Shown here: piece after piece, positions 1-7,667 of the stretch | How positions within the stretch are numbered: the stretch's first letter is position 1 | How the letters are laid out: each line of letters starts with the position of its first letter | The notes under the pieces: model-generated | Seen by the model: the letters and a program-made list of their open reading frames with translations, nothing else | Database searches by the model: none | Told to the model about the DNA's origin: nothing | From: Bacillus tequilensis KCTC 13622 | GTDB lineage: Bacteria > Bacillota > Bacilli > Bacillales > Bacillaceae | Length of the DNA stretch: 64,000 bases | Direction: 5' to 3' | Assembly: GCF_000507145.1 (NCBI RefSeq) | Contig: NZ_AYTO01000016.1 | Location: 1-64,000, forward strand | Translations under genes and position numbers: made by a program

Positions 1-35
1 TTACAGGGGAATTGATATTTTAAGGGAAAAATAAA

Positions 36-92
36 GGCTGTCGAGATTTTCTCGACAGCCTGAAGATACCAAATGATATTGGTATCTTTTTT
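36..92 (+). terminator. Hairpin pair ending in a rho-independent terminator
   Basis: Two consecutive inverted repeats: a perfect 10-bp stem (36-45 with 51-60) followed by a 9-bp stem AGATACCAA/TTGGTATCT (64-72 with 79-87) and a T-run. The second is a classical intrinsic terminator, presumably for a gene that ends left of the window. The same stem recurs at 13964-13987. Confidence 0.7.
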
Positions 93-249
93 GTTTGCAC
101 TAGGTTTTATATTGATGTTTTTGCTGAATGACATCTTCTTCATGCTTCCTGCTTCAGAACAGAAAAATGTTTGCTGCTGAAACTGACGGACGGCTTAATG
201 AAAAGCGGTTTTCACAAAGCTTGAGGATTGAAAAGCGTTATTGATTTAT

Positions 250-286
250 TTGTGAAATAACATATCATGGAAGTATAAAATATAAT
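250..286 (+). promoter_or_regulatory. Possible sigma-A promoter of the satA-like gene
   Basis: TTGTGA at 250-255 and TATAAA at 274-279 (18-bp spacer), immediately followed by TATAAT at 281-286. It is the only promoter-like pair before the acetyltransferase gene, about 25 bp upstream of its ATG. Positions 93-249 show nothing else I can support. Confidence 0.4.
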
Positions 287-307
287 CTCGTTTGGAAGGA
301 GAATGAT

Positions 308-829
308 ATGATCATTAAAATGACTCAATTAAATATGAAAGACTTCAATAAACCAAACGAACCTTTCGCTGTTTTTGGGAGAATTGTACCTGCATTTGAA
401 AACAATGTTTGGACATATACCGAGGAACTATTTTCGAAGCCTTATTTCAAGAAGTATGAAGATGACGAAATTGATGCCAGTTACGTTGATGAAGAAGGGA
501 AAGTTGTCTTTTTTTATTATGTTGAAAGCAGCTGCGTCGGCCGGATTAAGCTTCGTTCTAATTGGAATGGGTATGCGCTAATAGAGGACATTGCCGTTGC
601 AAAAGATTATCGGAAAAATGGTGTTGGAACAGCATTGTTACATAAAGCGATTGAATGGGCAAAGGAGAATCACTTGTGCGGTCTAATGCTTGAAACACAA
701 GATATTAATGTTTCAGCTTGTCATTTTTATGCTAAACATCACTTTGTCATAGGTGCGGTCGATACGATGCTTTATTCCAACTTTCCAACAGCAAATGAAA
801 TTGCGATTTTTTGGTACTGTAAATTTTAA
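308..829 (+). CDS. satA: GNAT acetyltransferase, SatA/YyaR-like (streptothricin acetyltransferase family)
   Basis: Probable cytoplasmic N-acetyltransferase that acetylates streptothricin-type antibiotics with acetyl-CoA. The 173-residue product has the GNAT core: IEDIAVA beta-strand at about residues 92-98 and the acetyl-CoA loop RKNGVG at 102-107. It closely resembles my memory of B. subtilis YyaR (SatA), including the ends MIIKMTQLNM and IAIFWY. The ATG at 308 follows GGAAGGAG with good spacing. In strain 168 yyaR lies far away near the origin, so this copy is either a relocation or a paralogue. It stands alone, with no partner gene and no clear terminator behind it. Substrate is inferred from the family only. 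Confidence 0.85.
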   Translation: MIIKMTQLNMKDFNKPNEPFAVFGRIVPAFENNVWTYTEELFSKPYFKKYEDDEIDASYVDEEGKVVFFYYVESSCVGRIKLRSNWNGYALIEDIAVAKDYRKNGVGTALLHKAIEWAKENHLCGLMLETQDINVSACHFYAKHHFVIGAVDTMLYSNFPTANEIAIFWYCKF

Positions 830-1080
830 TTGTTGCTTAAGGTTGTATGAGTTTTAATTGAGTGGCATTCAAGTTAAAAAGGGGAAGTCTCAGAAATTAT
901 GTCGTTTGAGGCTAAAGATACGTCGATAGAATAAACCGTGAGTAAGAATGTCTGATGTTGTTCGGATCATGAGAAGAATTAATGAAAAATAGAATTGTAT
1001 TCATATTGTATTTTTTATTGAATAACATAAAATGTAAAAATACTGGTTTTAAGTACATTTATTAAAAAGGGGTTATCATA

Positions 1081-1458
1081 TTGTTAAAAAGGTTTTGTCT
1101 GGTTTTTCTTACGCTTATGATGTCTATTGCTGTTGTGCTGGTGGCTGCTAAAGATTCCCCTGGAGATAACGTCATTTCATTTGAGCAGCCTATTCTCTTA
1201 GTGATATCAATTGGAATCGTTGTCTTTTTATTCATACCCCCATTAGCCATGTCCTTTTTTGGCCACCGGGTTGTAAGAATCATTTCTGGAGTATATCAAT
1301 GTTTTATCGTTTTAACTTTTCTGGGGCTCATACCCATTGGATTTCTTATTCCTAATGGTGCTTTGACTATTCTTGTTTCTATTGCAGGAACGTTAGTCAG
1401 CATAGCAAGTGTTGTGGTAACCTTACTCATTGGAAGAAATAAAAAAGTTCAATCATAG
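1081..1458 (+). CDS. Small integral membrane protein, about four TM helices
   Basis: 125 residues with hydrophobic segments at roughly 5-23, 37-55, 66-88 and 93-117 and a basic tail (GRNKKVQS). No motif gives a function. Start is TTG at 1081 after AAAGGGG. Its place just before ydeI suggests it may be the local counterpart of ydeH, a membrane-protein gene at this position in 168, but I cannot confirm identity. The region 830-1080 upstream holds no other gene. Confidence 0.7.
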   Translation: MLKRFCLVFLTLMMSIAVVLVAAKDSPGDNVISFEQPILLVISIGIVVFLFIPPLAMSFFGHRVVRIISGVYQCFIVLTFLGLIPIGFLIPNGALTILVSIAGTLVSIASVVVTLLIGRNKKVQS

Positions 1459-1496
1459 CTGACAACAAGGTGAGAGGGCTTTATCCTTAATCTCGG

Positions 1497-1518
1497 GGAA
1501 AGAAGCTTTCTTTTTTTT
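1497..1518 (+). terminator. Weak hairpin with T-run after the membrane-protein gene
   Basis: GAAAG/CTTTC stem with a 3-nt loop followed by seven T. Short stem, so only a tentative terminator. The rest of the gap 1459-1846 contains no intact gene; a possible decayed reading frame on the minus strand is described under findings. Confidence 0.4.
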
Positions 1519-1846
1519 GCAGGTTTATAGGTTGGGGACATTATAGTTCTTATTGACTGATGCTTTTAGGATCGGAAAGCAAAGTTACAGGGCATAATAT
1601 TCCCTAAATGTCAGAGTGCAAATTGTTCATTTACCCCAAAGTAAGTCCTCTAAGCGATCAGCAGTTTCTTATCCATAAATATCAATGTTGTTTCATAAAA
1701 GCATGTCCAAGTCTTCCTTTTGTGATTGCATAATCTTAACCTTAAGCTTAATCTATTGAATACATAATAAAGTTTGAACCTGCCGCTTGATATCGGAGAA
1801 TAAACAACGATCGTATGTCAAAAATAAAATGAACAGGAGGTTCCTC

Positions 1847-2434
1847 ATGACAAATAACAGAACGAATCCTAAGGTTGACGAATTTTTAAGTAAAGCTGCA
1901 ACGTGGAAGGACGAATATGAGAAGTTGAGATCCATCGTTCTTGACTGTGAGCTGACCGAAGAATTGAAGTGGATGCATCCTTGTTACACGTTTAATAATA
2001 AAAATATCGTTTTAATACATGGATTTAAAGAATATTGCGCGCTTCTGTTTCACAAAGGTGCCTTGCTGCAGGATGCCTATGGGATTCTCATCCAACAAAC
2101 GGAGAATGTACAGGCGGCGCGCCAGATTCGGTTTACCAATGTCCAGGAAATCGTTGAAATGGAAACCATCTTGAAAGACTATATTCATGAAGCCATTGAA
2201 GTTGAAAAGGCCGGGTTGCAAGTGAAAAAGAATACGGAATTGATCATTCCTGAAGAGCTTGAAAACAAATTCGATGAAATTCCCGCCTTAAAAACAGCTT
2301 TTGAAGCATTGACCCCGGGGCGGCAAAGAGCATACATTTTTTATTTTTCTCAAGCCAAACAATCAAAAACTAGAGAAGCAAGGGTTGAAAAATATGTGGA
2401 GAAAATTCTTGATGGAAAGGGATTAAAGGATTAG
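1847..2434 (+). CDS. ydeI: YdeI, DUF1801/OmdA-type domain protein
   Basis: 195-residue soluble protein of the YdeI/YdhG family (DUF1801 N-terminal half, OmdA-like C-terminal half). The N-terminal part contains LKWMHPCYTF and the C-terminal part the signature LTPGRQRAYIFY followed by SQAKQSKTREARVEK. Biochemical role unknown; OmdA relatives have been linked to bacteriocin protection. The start is the ATG at 1847, seven bases after a perfect AGGAGG; an upstream in-frame ATG at 1787 has no ribosome site. Monocistronic, with a bidirectional terminator behind it. Confidence 0.88.
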   Translation: MTNNRTNPKVDEFLSKAATWKDEYEKLRSIVLDCELTEELKWMHPCYTFNNKNIVLIHGFKEYCALLFHKGALLQDAYGILIQQTENVQAARQIRFTNVQEIVEMETILKDYIHEAIEVEKAGLQVKKNTELIIPEELENKFDEIPALKTAFEALTPGRQRAYIFYFSQAKQSKTREARVEKYVEKILDGKGLKD

Positions 2435-2506
2435 TTTATAGTTTGGCTTTCAGGTATTGCTGAGGAATAAATTATGGAAGTTTATTCTGCTCATAAGGCA
2501 GAAAAA

Positions 2507-2533
2507 AACAAGCATAGGAATGATATGCTTGTT
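2507..2533. terminator. Bidirectional terminator between ydeI and a small membrane gene
   Basis: AACAAGCATA (2507-2516) pairs with TATGCTTGTT (2524-2533); A-run before and T-run after, so it can serve both converging genes. Confidence 0.8.
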
Positions 2534-2549
2534 TTTCTGAAGACATCAT

Positions 2550-2744
2550 TTACTTTCTGCTGAGATGTTTCTTTAGATTAGCATTGTATACTACTAGACA
2601 TACAGCGCTATAAAATTCTAAAGCAACACCCAGTAATAAGACGATCCAGCCCAAAGTAACTGATAATGCAACAGTTTGGCTCATAACTAATAGAATGACT
2701 CCGACTGATGAAAGAGCCAATAGGATAGGCAGATTTTTAAGCAA
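2550..2744 (-). CDS. Small two-helix membrane protein
   Basis: 64 residues with two hydrophobic segments (about 5-23 and 28-50) and a basic tail KKHLSRK. TTG at 2744 is the preferred start because GGAG lies nine bases upstream; a TTG at 2759 overlaps that site. I do not recognise it. It lies between ydeI and ydeJ, where I recall no such gene in 168. Confidence 0.55.
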   Translation of the reverse strand: MLKNLPILLALSSVGVILLVMSQTVALSVTLGWIVLLLGVALEFYSAVCLVVYNANLKKHLSRK

Positions 2745-2815
2745 GTGATTACACTCCAAACTTTGTAAATATAAAAATAACTAACCATTATTGATAAAAA
2801 AGATAGGCGTGAAAA

Positions 2816-2848
2816 AGTATCATGTGTCTGTTGCAGACACATGATACT
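2816..2848. terminator. Strong terminator of ydeJ
   Basis: 15-bp perfect stem (2816-2830 with 2834-2848), 3-nt loop, directly beyond the ydeJ stop and followed on the minus strand by a T-run. Confidence 0.85.
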
Positions 2849-2850
2849 GA

Positions 2851-3564
2851 TTAATGAATAATCATAATGTCTATGAGTCGCTTGATTTTTTGATCGTCGC
2901 CAGTATTAACGTACACTTTTTTTGTGTTTTTAATGATATTCTCAGTCTCTTTCCGCATGACGCCTTGATCTAAATCAGCTGCGGAATCCCAGCGTAAAGG
3001 AACATTGTATATATTGATTGTGCCATCTCCATTGCCGCTATAGGTAACTGATCCATCTACTAACCTGGAACCTGCCAACTGGATCACATCTTCTGGATAG
3101 CTGGCACTGGTGTCATCATTAGGATTGATCGGCTCACCAGCTGAAATGTGCCGAACATTCAATTCATCTAATTCTTGGTTGGGCCCAAGTTGCAGCCAAA
3201 CACGGGCATACTCGATTTTCTCAGATGAATATGCAGCCAATCCATTGCCCTCTTTGCCTTTCTCCACATTTTTTACTTTTTCAGAAGAGGTTTTGCTTGA
3301 TTCATTCGTTGTGGATTCTTTTGATGCATTTTCAGTTGAAGCCTTAGCTGCGGCTTTTTCTGATTCTGTTGTTGGCTCTGTTTCCTCTTTGCGTATGTTG
3401 GTGCTATCTTCAGTCCCATTATCATTTTTGTCAGAATGGGCAGCAGCATCATGTTTTGAAGGCTGTTTTGACTCTTCGTCCTTACTGCCCGTACATCCTG
3501 CAAGCAATAAAGCGAGCAGAAGCAAGGCAGCATGACTGTAAAATATCTTGCTAAGTTTCTTCAT
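2851..3564 (-). CDS. ydeJ: Lipoprotein YdeJ
   Basis: 237-residue lipoprotein. A basic N-terminus (MKKLSK) and hydrophobic stretch lead to the lipobox LLAGC with the modified Cys at about residue 24. Then comes a Ser/Thr/Glu/Lys-rich linker to about residue 100 and a folded C-terminal domain with VWLQLGPNQELDEL and RLVDGSVTYSGNGDG. Start chosen at 3564: AGAGG lies nine bases upstream, whereas the in-frame ATG at 3582 overlaps that site. It should be anchored on the outer face of the membrane. Function unknown. Monocistronic with its own strong terminator. Confidence 0.85.
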   Translation of the reverse strand: MKKLSKIFYSHAALLLLALLLAGCTGSKDEESKQPSKHDAAAHSDKNDNGTEDSTNIRKEETEPTTESEKAAAKASTENASKESTTNESSKTSSEKVKNVEKGKEGNGLAAYSSEKIEYARVWLQLGPNQELDELNVRHISAGEPINPNDDTSASYPEDVIQLAGSRLVDGSVTYSGNGDGTINIYNVPLRWDSAADLDQGVMRKETENIIKNTKKVYVNTGDDQKIKRLIDIMIIH

Positions 3565-3754
3565 TCTTTCATTCCTCTCCATTACCTCGGTTTCAGTTTC
3601 ATCAGTTTATACAACTAAATATTACCATGTAATAGATAGAATTGTATAAAATTTGTTTAAAAGAGGAAACAATTTTTCATCCTAAACGGCTGTCAGCCTT
3701 CGTTCACTTCAGATATTGACTGTGATAGAGGAAAACAAACTGGGGAGATTCGAT

Positions 3755-3847
3755 ATGAAGCGTCTGTTATTTTTATTTTAATATATAGGCCAGCTAAGAA
3801 CTGTCGTCGCCATTCTTACCGGTTCAAGGTTTCTTGAATTTTATTAA
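3755..3847 (+). pseudogene. Possible remnant of a small gene with an early stop
   Basis: GGGGAG precedes ATG at 3755, which reads eight residues to a TAA and then stays open for 21 more codons (YIGQLRTVVAILTGSRF...). This could be a small membrane gene broken by one stop, or chance. Together with the small open frame discussed under rejected items it is all I see in the 550-bp gap between ydeJ and bglS. Confidence 0.2.
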
Positions 3848-4065
3848 AAAAAAAGTGTAAAGGCGAATTAGATTTTATTGATTGTAAATGAATGCGCTAA
3901 AGGTAAGGCATAAGATGTATAGGAAAACAGATGAAGAAACAGTTAAACGATTAGATTTTAAAATGGAAGGACATGAGGAAGTTATTTTAACAAAAGAAGA
4001 CAAACCCAGTAATAGGGATCAAAAGAGGGCTGACAATCTCGATTCAATAACCTCTCATTACAATC

Positions 4066-4102
4066 ATAAGAGCCTGGCTATATTGTAGCACCAGACTCTT
4101 AT
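4066..4102. terminator. Imperfect hairpin beyond bglS
   Basis: ATAAGAG...CTCTTAT stem with mismatches, 11 bp beyond the bglS stop. No immediate T-run, so a modest terminator candidate. Confidence 0.4.
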
Positions 4103-4112
4103 CCATTTGACA

Positions 4113-4844
4113 TTATTTTTTTGTGTAACGCACCCAATCGTAATGAGCGTATAGAGGTGTTACACCATTGTAGGAGCCAAGCCAGTCATCGACACCTGCA
4201 CCATTCCACAAGTTCATCATAATTTTTCCCGGTGTTGTCGGAAGTTGGCTTGTCGCAGTATGTTTTAATTGCCCATCGACGTACCATTTAATAGAGTTTG
4301 GCTGCCAATCGAACGCATACGTATGATAGGCATTAGCGGCATCAAATCCGAGATTCACAATTTTCTCATGGTTTCCTGCACCATTTGTATAATAGTTAAA
4401 TTGAACCTTTGTTGTGTCTTTTCCTAAAAATTCGATATCAATCTCATCCCAAGGAGTTCCATCCGATGGACCTGTGTAAGTGAAGAACGATGAAACGATC
4501 CCTGTGTTTTTAGCTGGTTTCATTCTGACTTCGTAAAGCCCGTAGCCATATGTTTGAGCAGAGCGGTTTTCTCCGCAGTCAAACTTGTTATAAGACGGAC
4601 TTGTCAAAGCCAAACGCAATTCACCTGCTGACGTCATTGATATGTTATTTGCACGCCAAGTGCAGTTGAACATATCTCCGTTTGAGTAACCATCTGCTTT
4701 TTGCCATAAGCCGGAGTTATAGCTGTTAAAAGGATCATAAAACGATCCGCCTGTTTGAGCCGAGGCAGTAGAAGTGACTCCAAACAAACTCATAAACAAT
4801 CCAGTGACAAGAAGTAACAACAATCGTTTCATACGACAAGACAT
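4113..4844 (-). CDS. bglS: Secreted endo-beta-1,3-1,4-glucanase (lichenase), GH16
   Basis: Extracellular enzyme that cleaves mixed-linkage beta-glucans (lichenan, barley glucan). A signal peptide of about 29 residues (cut after ASA, leaving QTGGSF) precedes a GH16 jelly-roll domain. The active-site motif DEIDIEFLG carries nucleophile Glu134 and acid/base Glu138. Two cysteines can form the usual disulfide (FNCTWR, FDCGEN). The ATG at 4844 follows AAAGGGGGA; upstream codons 4845-4913 overlap the promoter/cre area. Very similar to B. subtilis/B. amyloliquefaciens BglS, but in 168 bglS sits beside licT about 3 Mb away. Here there is no licT neighbour and I see no LicT antiterminator. Confidence 0.93.
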   Translation of the reverse strand: MSCRMKRLLLLLVTGLFMSLFGVTSTASAQTGGSFYDPFNSYNSGLWQKADGYSNGDMFNCTWRANNISMTSAGELRLALTSPSYNKFDCGENRSAQTYGYGLYEVRMKPAKNTGIVSSFFTYTGPSDGTPWDEIDIEFLGKDTTKVQFNYYTNGAGNHEKIVNLGFDAANAYHTYAFDWQPNSIKWYVDGQLKHTATSQLPTTPGKIMMNLWNGAGVDDWLGSYNGVTPLYAHYDWVRYTKK

Positions 4845-4863
4845 ATTGGCATCCCCCTTTATT

Positions 4864-4877
4864 TGAAAGCGTTTTCC
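4864..4877. promoter_or_regulatory. CcpA cre site before bglS
   Basis: TGAAAGCGTTTTCC differs from the cre consensus TGWAANCGNTNWCA only at the last base. It lies about 20 bp upstream of the bglS start, so it predicts glucose repression. Confidence 0.7.
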
Positions 4878-5043
4878 TAAATGATCATACATGATTCTTT
4901 GAAAGGGGAACATCGGTCAAATTAATGATAATAACGAATCTTATTTATTGAGAGGATCCGCCTGGGTTTTATTGGGCATTATTCCTATTAAAAATGTTGC
5001 AGGCTTAGAGCAACTCAAAATAGACGTATGACGATGAAAGAAT

Positions 5044-5139
5044 GAGGTGGAAAAGTTCATTTAGCAGGTCAAGCAGCGGCCACTGAAAGACAACGGCGTG
5101 ATTGAGGGATATACATTTAAAGTGAAATTAGGTTGTTAA
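5044..5139 (+). pseudogene. Short decayed reading frame upstream of bglS
   Basis: A frame reading EVEKFI, a stop, then QVKQRPLKDNGVIEG and on to a TAA at 5137. It looks like the C-terminal end of a lost gene, but I cannot name the family. The remainder of 4890-5385 shows no gene I can support. Confidence 0.2.
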
Positions 5140-5385
5140 TATATATTGCCTTGCCTATATTTATACAAATAGCATCTATCATCAGCCATACCTGTCATGG
5201 ATAAAAACACAAGAGAAATATCATCAATCATGATAAAAACAGCGGAGACGGCTGTTAGTTTGAATGCATATTTCCGCCTAATAAATGTTAGATCAGCTGT
5301 AAATGATAAATGACCGATTGTGATTAATAAATAGAGACAATAACCCGGGAGGTTGATTGCATCTACACGGACGCATGCAAAAAAA

Positions 5386-5404
5386 CAAGGGCCCCAGACT
5401 CTTG
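5386..5404. terminator. Bidirectional hairpin after the ydeK remnant
   Basis: CAAGGG/CTCTTG stem with one wobble pair, flanked by A7 on the left and T7 on the right. Confidence 0.55.
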
Positions 5405-5437
5405 GTTTTTTTATGCTTTCATATATTTTACTCCTTA

Positions 5438-5806
5438 CTACTTTGCAAATCGCCGAGCAGCTGCCACGCACATGATCACGGCAATACTCACTGCTACTAG
5501 TGCCCAGCCTACTTTTTCGTGCAGGATCATTGAGGCAAGCAGCAGTCCAAATAAGGGCTGAAAAAGCTGAAGCTGTCCAACCGCCGCAATTCCGACTTGG
5601 GTAAGGCCTCGATACCAGAACATAAAGCCGATCAGCATGCTGAATAAAGACACATAGGCAAGGCTGAGCAGCGCGGGAGTCCCGGTGCCTGACCATGAGG
5701 CCGGTGTAAAAAAGAACGACAATGGCAGCATAAGGGGGAGCGACAGAACGAGTGCCCAAGAGATCACCTGCCAATTGCCCAGACGACGAGCAAAAAAAGA
5801 GCCCTT
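5438..5806 (-). pseudogene. ydeK: N-terminally truncated EamA/DMT permease (ydeK remnant)
   Basis: About 122 codons of the C-terminal half of a drug/metabolite transporter: from GSFFARRLGNWQVISWAL to a normal end (VAAARRFAK), with the EamA segment GQLQLFQPLFGLLLA. The frame is closed by TAA-TAG immediately upstream (5807-5812), and the N-terminal half, start codon and promoter are missing. It abuts, head to head, the C-terminal remnant of the divergent regulator gene (5813-6076). By synteny with ydeJ and ydeM it is ydeK. Confidence 0.75.
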
Positions 5807-5812
5807 TTACTA

Positions 5813-6076
5813 GAAACTGTGCAAAGAGAATGAGGAAAGCATGTCAGGATTCGCGGAGAAAACGCCGGGCTTCGGATTCTATTTGACGTTTATTTGCCTT
5901 ATAGTGAAAAAGAGTGAATTGAGAAGGCGGAGGAACATGGGGTGAAAATTTATCCTGTTTCACTTTCTTATCAAAACAACCCTCCTGCAAAAGCGGTCTC
6001 ACTTGGATTTGCAGGGGTTTCGGAATGTAACATACGAGAAGGCATAAAAAAACTGAAAGCAGCTTGGAAAGTATGA
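5813..6076 (+). pseudogene. ydeL: C-terminal remnant of a MocR/GntR-aminotransferase regulator (ydeL)
   Basis: One frame reads GKHVRIRGENAGLRILFDV, then VYLPYSEKE, a TGA, and IEKAEEHGVKIYPVSLSY, ending ...VSLGFAGVSE and REGIKKLKAAW before TGA at 6074. This is the C-terminal part of a MocR-type regulator. The two internal TGA codons (5837 and the one after YSEKE) sit where Trp is plausible, so the frame is dead. The DNA-binding and most of the aminotransferase domain are gone. In 168 ydeL is divergent from ydeK and presumably controls it. Confidence 0.72.
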
Positions 6077-6095
6077 GGGAGCTTTCAGTTTAGTT
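6051..6095 (+). terminator. Terminator of the ydeL remnant
   Basis: ACTGAAAGC and GCTTTCAGT form an inverted repeat spanning the ydeL stop; only a short T-rich tail follows. Confidence 0.5.
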
Positions 6096-6203
6096 TATAA
6101 TTAAAAAGGACAAGTGCCTATACTGCAGCATTTGTCCTTTGGCACTGCCTCACTATTTTATTTAAGGCTCGTACAAAATCAATTACAAAGTAGAGGTGTA
6201 AGC

Positions 6204-6629
6204 ATGAGATTAGATGAGTTTACAATTGGCCAGGTATTCAAAACGAAATCACTAAAGGTAACAAAAGATGATATTATGCGGTTTGCAGGTGAGTTTGACC
6301 CTCAATATATGCATGTAAATGAGGAAAAAGCGAGTAAAGGCAGATTTAATGGCATTATCTCTTCTGGAATACAAACGCTGAGCATTTCCATTAAACTTTG
6401 GGTTGAAGAAGAGATGTATGGAGACGATGTGATAGCCGGAACAGAAATGAATAACATTAAATTCATAAAACCCGTCTATCCTGATGATGAACTGCATACC
6501 ATTGTTGAGGTTCTTGATAAGCAGCCAAAGAGAAATGAATTGGGAATACTCACTGTATTATTATCTACTTATAATCATAAAGAAGAAAAAGTATTTGAAG
6601 GAGAGTTATCGGTATTAATTAAACAATAA
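6204..6629 (+). CDS. ydeM: YdeM, MaoC-like hot-dog hydratase
   Basis: 141-residue single hot-dog fold protein of the MaoC/(R)-enoyl-CoA hydratase family. The active-site region is FAGEFDPQYMHVNEEKA, equivalent to the Asp/His hydratase motif, followed by GIISSGIQTLS. It probably hydrates an enoyl-CoA, but the substrate is not known. Start at 6204 after AGAGGTG; upstream codons overlap the preceding terminator. Monocistronic with a convergent neighbour. Confidence 0.88.
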   Translation: MRLDEFTIGQVFKTKSLKVTKDDIMRFAGEFDPQYMHVNEEKASKGRFNGIISSGIQTLSISIKLWVEEEMYGDDVIAGTEMNNIKFIKPVYPDDELHTIVEVLDKQPKRNELGILTVLLSTYNHKEEKVFEGELSVLIKQ

Positions 6630-6635
6630 CGCGTA

Positions 6636-6660
6636 AAGCCCGCTATGCTAAAGCGGGCTT
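6636..6660. terminator. Bidirectional terminator ydeM/ydeN
   Basis: AAGCCCGCT (6636-6644) pairs with AGCGGGCTT (6652-6660) between two converging genes. Confidence 0.75.
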
Positions 6661-6681
6661 ATTCAAATACGATGAAAGTTT

Positions 6682-7254
6682 TTAGCCGATTTCTTTTGAA
6701 AAATAGGAGCTTAGCACATCATAAACGATAGGCAAAGAAGTAAACCCCTCATTCTCCAAAAAATGGCCTCCGTGTTGGACTTCATAAAACGCAGCGTCTA
6801 TTTGTTGTGCCAGCTCCTTGCTCCATGCAAATGGCACAATTTGATCGTCTTTAGAAGCAATGACAGCACGGTGCTTTGCGGACCTGATGATTTTTTGATC
6901 ATCAAACGATCCCTCTGTAAATTCTTCTAACATCTTTAAATGAGGCAATGATTTGGCAAAGCCGGAAACAAGGATGATTCCGCCAAGCTGTTCGCGCAAT
7001 TGAGTACGTTCCAAAAATCTCAAAATGGCGGGACACCCTAAACTGTGAGCCACGACATACGTATTTTCATGTAAAGTGTGTTGATAAGAAGCGAGTGTAT
7101 CCAGCCAATCTTCAAGTCTGGGCTCAAGCGGGTTGGGCATGTCTAAAATTTCGGCTTGAATCCCGTCTGCGAGCAGTCGTTTTTTCAGCCATGGAAACCA
7201 ATGGTTTGCCGAAGAGGCTCTGTAACCATGAATGATATAGACTTGTTTTGTCAT
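6682..7254 (-). CDS. ydeN: YdeN, RBBP9-type serine hydrolase
   Basis: 190-residue alpha/beta hydrolase of the RBBP9/YdeN family. The oxyanion/entry motif is IIHGYRASSANHW, the nucleophile Ser71 sits in AHSLGC, the acid is Asp136/137 (SKDDQIVPF) and the base His164 (HGGHFL). Substrate unknown. ATG at 7254 follows AGGAGG. ydzF, 83 bp upstream on the same strand, encodes its likely regulator. Confidence 0.88.
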   Translation of the reverse strand: MTKQVYIIHGYRASSANHWFPWLKKRLLADGIQAEILDMPNPLEPRLEDWLDTLASYQHTLHENTYVVAHSLGCPAILRFLERTQLREQLGGIILVSGFAKSLPHLKMLEEFTEGSFDDQKIIRSAKHRAVIASKDDQIVPFAWSKELAQQIDAAFYEVQHGGHFLENEGFTSLPIVYDVLSSYFSKEIG

Positions 7255-7337
7255 TATTTCCTCCTAACAAAGTATTTTTATGTAGTATAAAATTCCTCTC
7301 ATTAGAAGACAAGTACGCACTTTTTTGTAAGTGGTTT

Positions 7338-7667
7338 TTATTCAAGAGGTGCGCCTTGCGTTATTCCCCATTTGCACATCTCATCTAAAAGGGGATTCAA
7401 TGACAGCCCTTTGTCTGATAACGAATACTCTACTTTGAGGGGGATTTGTGAAACCTCTGTCCGATGAATAAGGCCGTCGGTTTGCAATTCCTTGAGCTGT
7501 GAGCTTAACATTTTATGGGTGATTAAAGGCATAGCCCGTTTCAGCTCGCCGTATCTCATCGTTTTTTCACATCCTAACTCATACAGAATTCTCATTTTCC
7601 ATTTGCCGCCTATAAGAGATAAGGTGTATTCAAATGGGGCTTGTTTACTGCGGCATAAGTTATTCAA
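7338..7667 (-). CDS. ydzF: YdzF, HxlR-family winged-helix regulator
   Basis: 109-residue HxlR/DUF24 regulator: a conserved Cys near the N-terminus (NLCRSKQAPFEY), then SLIGGKWKMRILYEL and RYGELKRAMPLITHKML (recognition helix). Family members with a single N-terminal Cys often sense electrophiles or redox state. The second TTG (7667) is preferred, ten bases after AGGAGG; the first TTG touches that site. Probably controls ydeN; a shared 10-mer flanks both genes. Confidence 0.85.
   Translation of the reverse strand: MNNLCRSKQAPFEYTLSLIGGKWKMRILYELGCEKTMRYGELKRAMPLITHKMLSSQLKELQTDGLIHRTEVSQIPLKVEYSLSDKGLSLNPLLDEMCKWGITQGAPLE

Noticed and set aside
3110-3535. Plus-strand frame rich in Ser/Phe opposite ydeJ
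   Set aside because: Antisense shadow of the low-complexity linker of lipoprotein YdeJ.
3888-4088. 66-codon open frame on the plus strand upstream of the bglS end
   Set aside because: No ribosome site at the first ATG, a weak one at 3915, and its end runs into the hairpin beyond bglS. Composition is not convincing.
5136-5774. 212-codon frame overlapping the ydeK remnant
   Set aside because: It lies in another frame of the same strand as the EamA remnant and has no domain or ribosome site; shadow frame.
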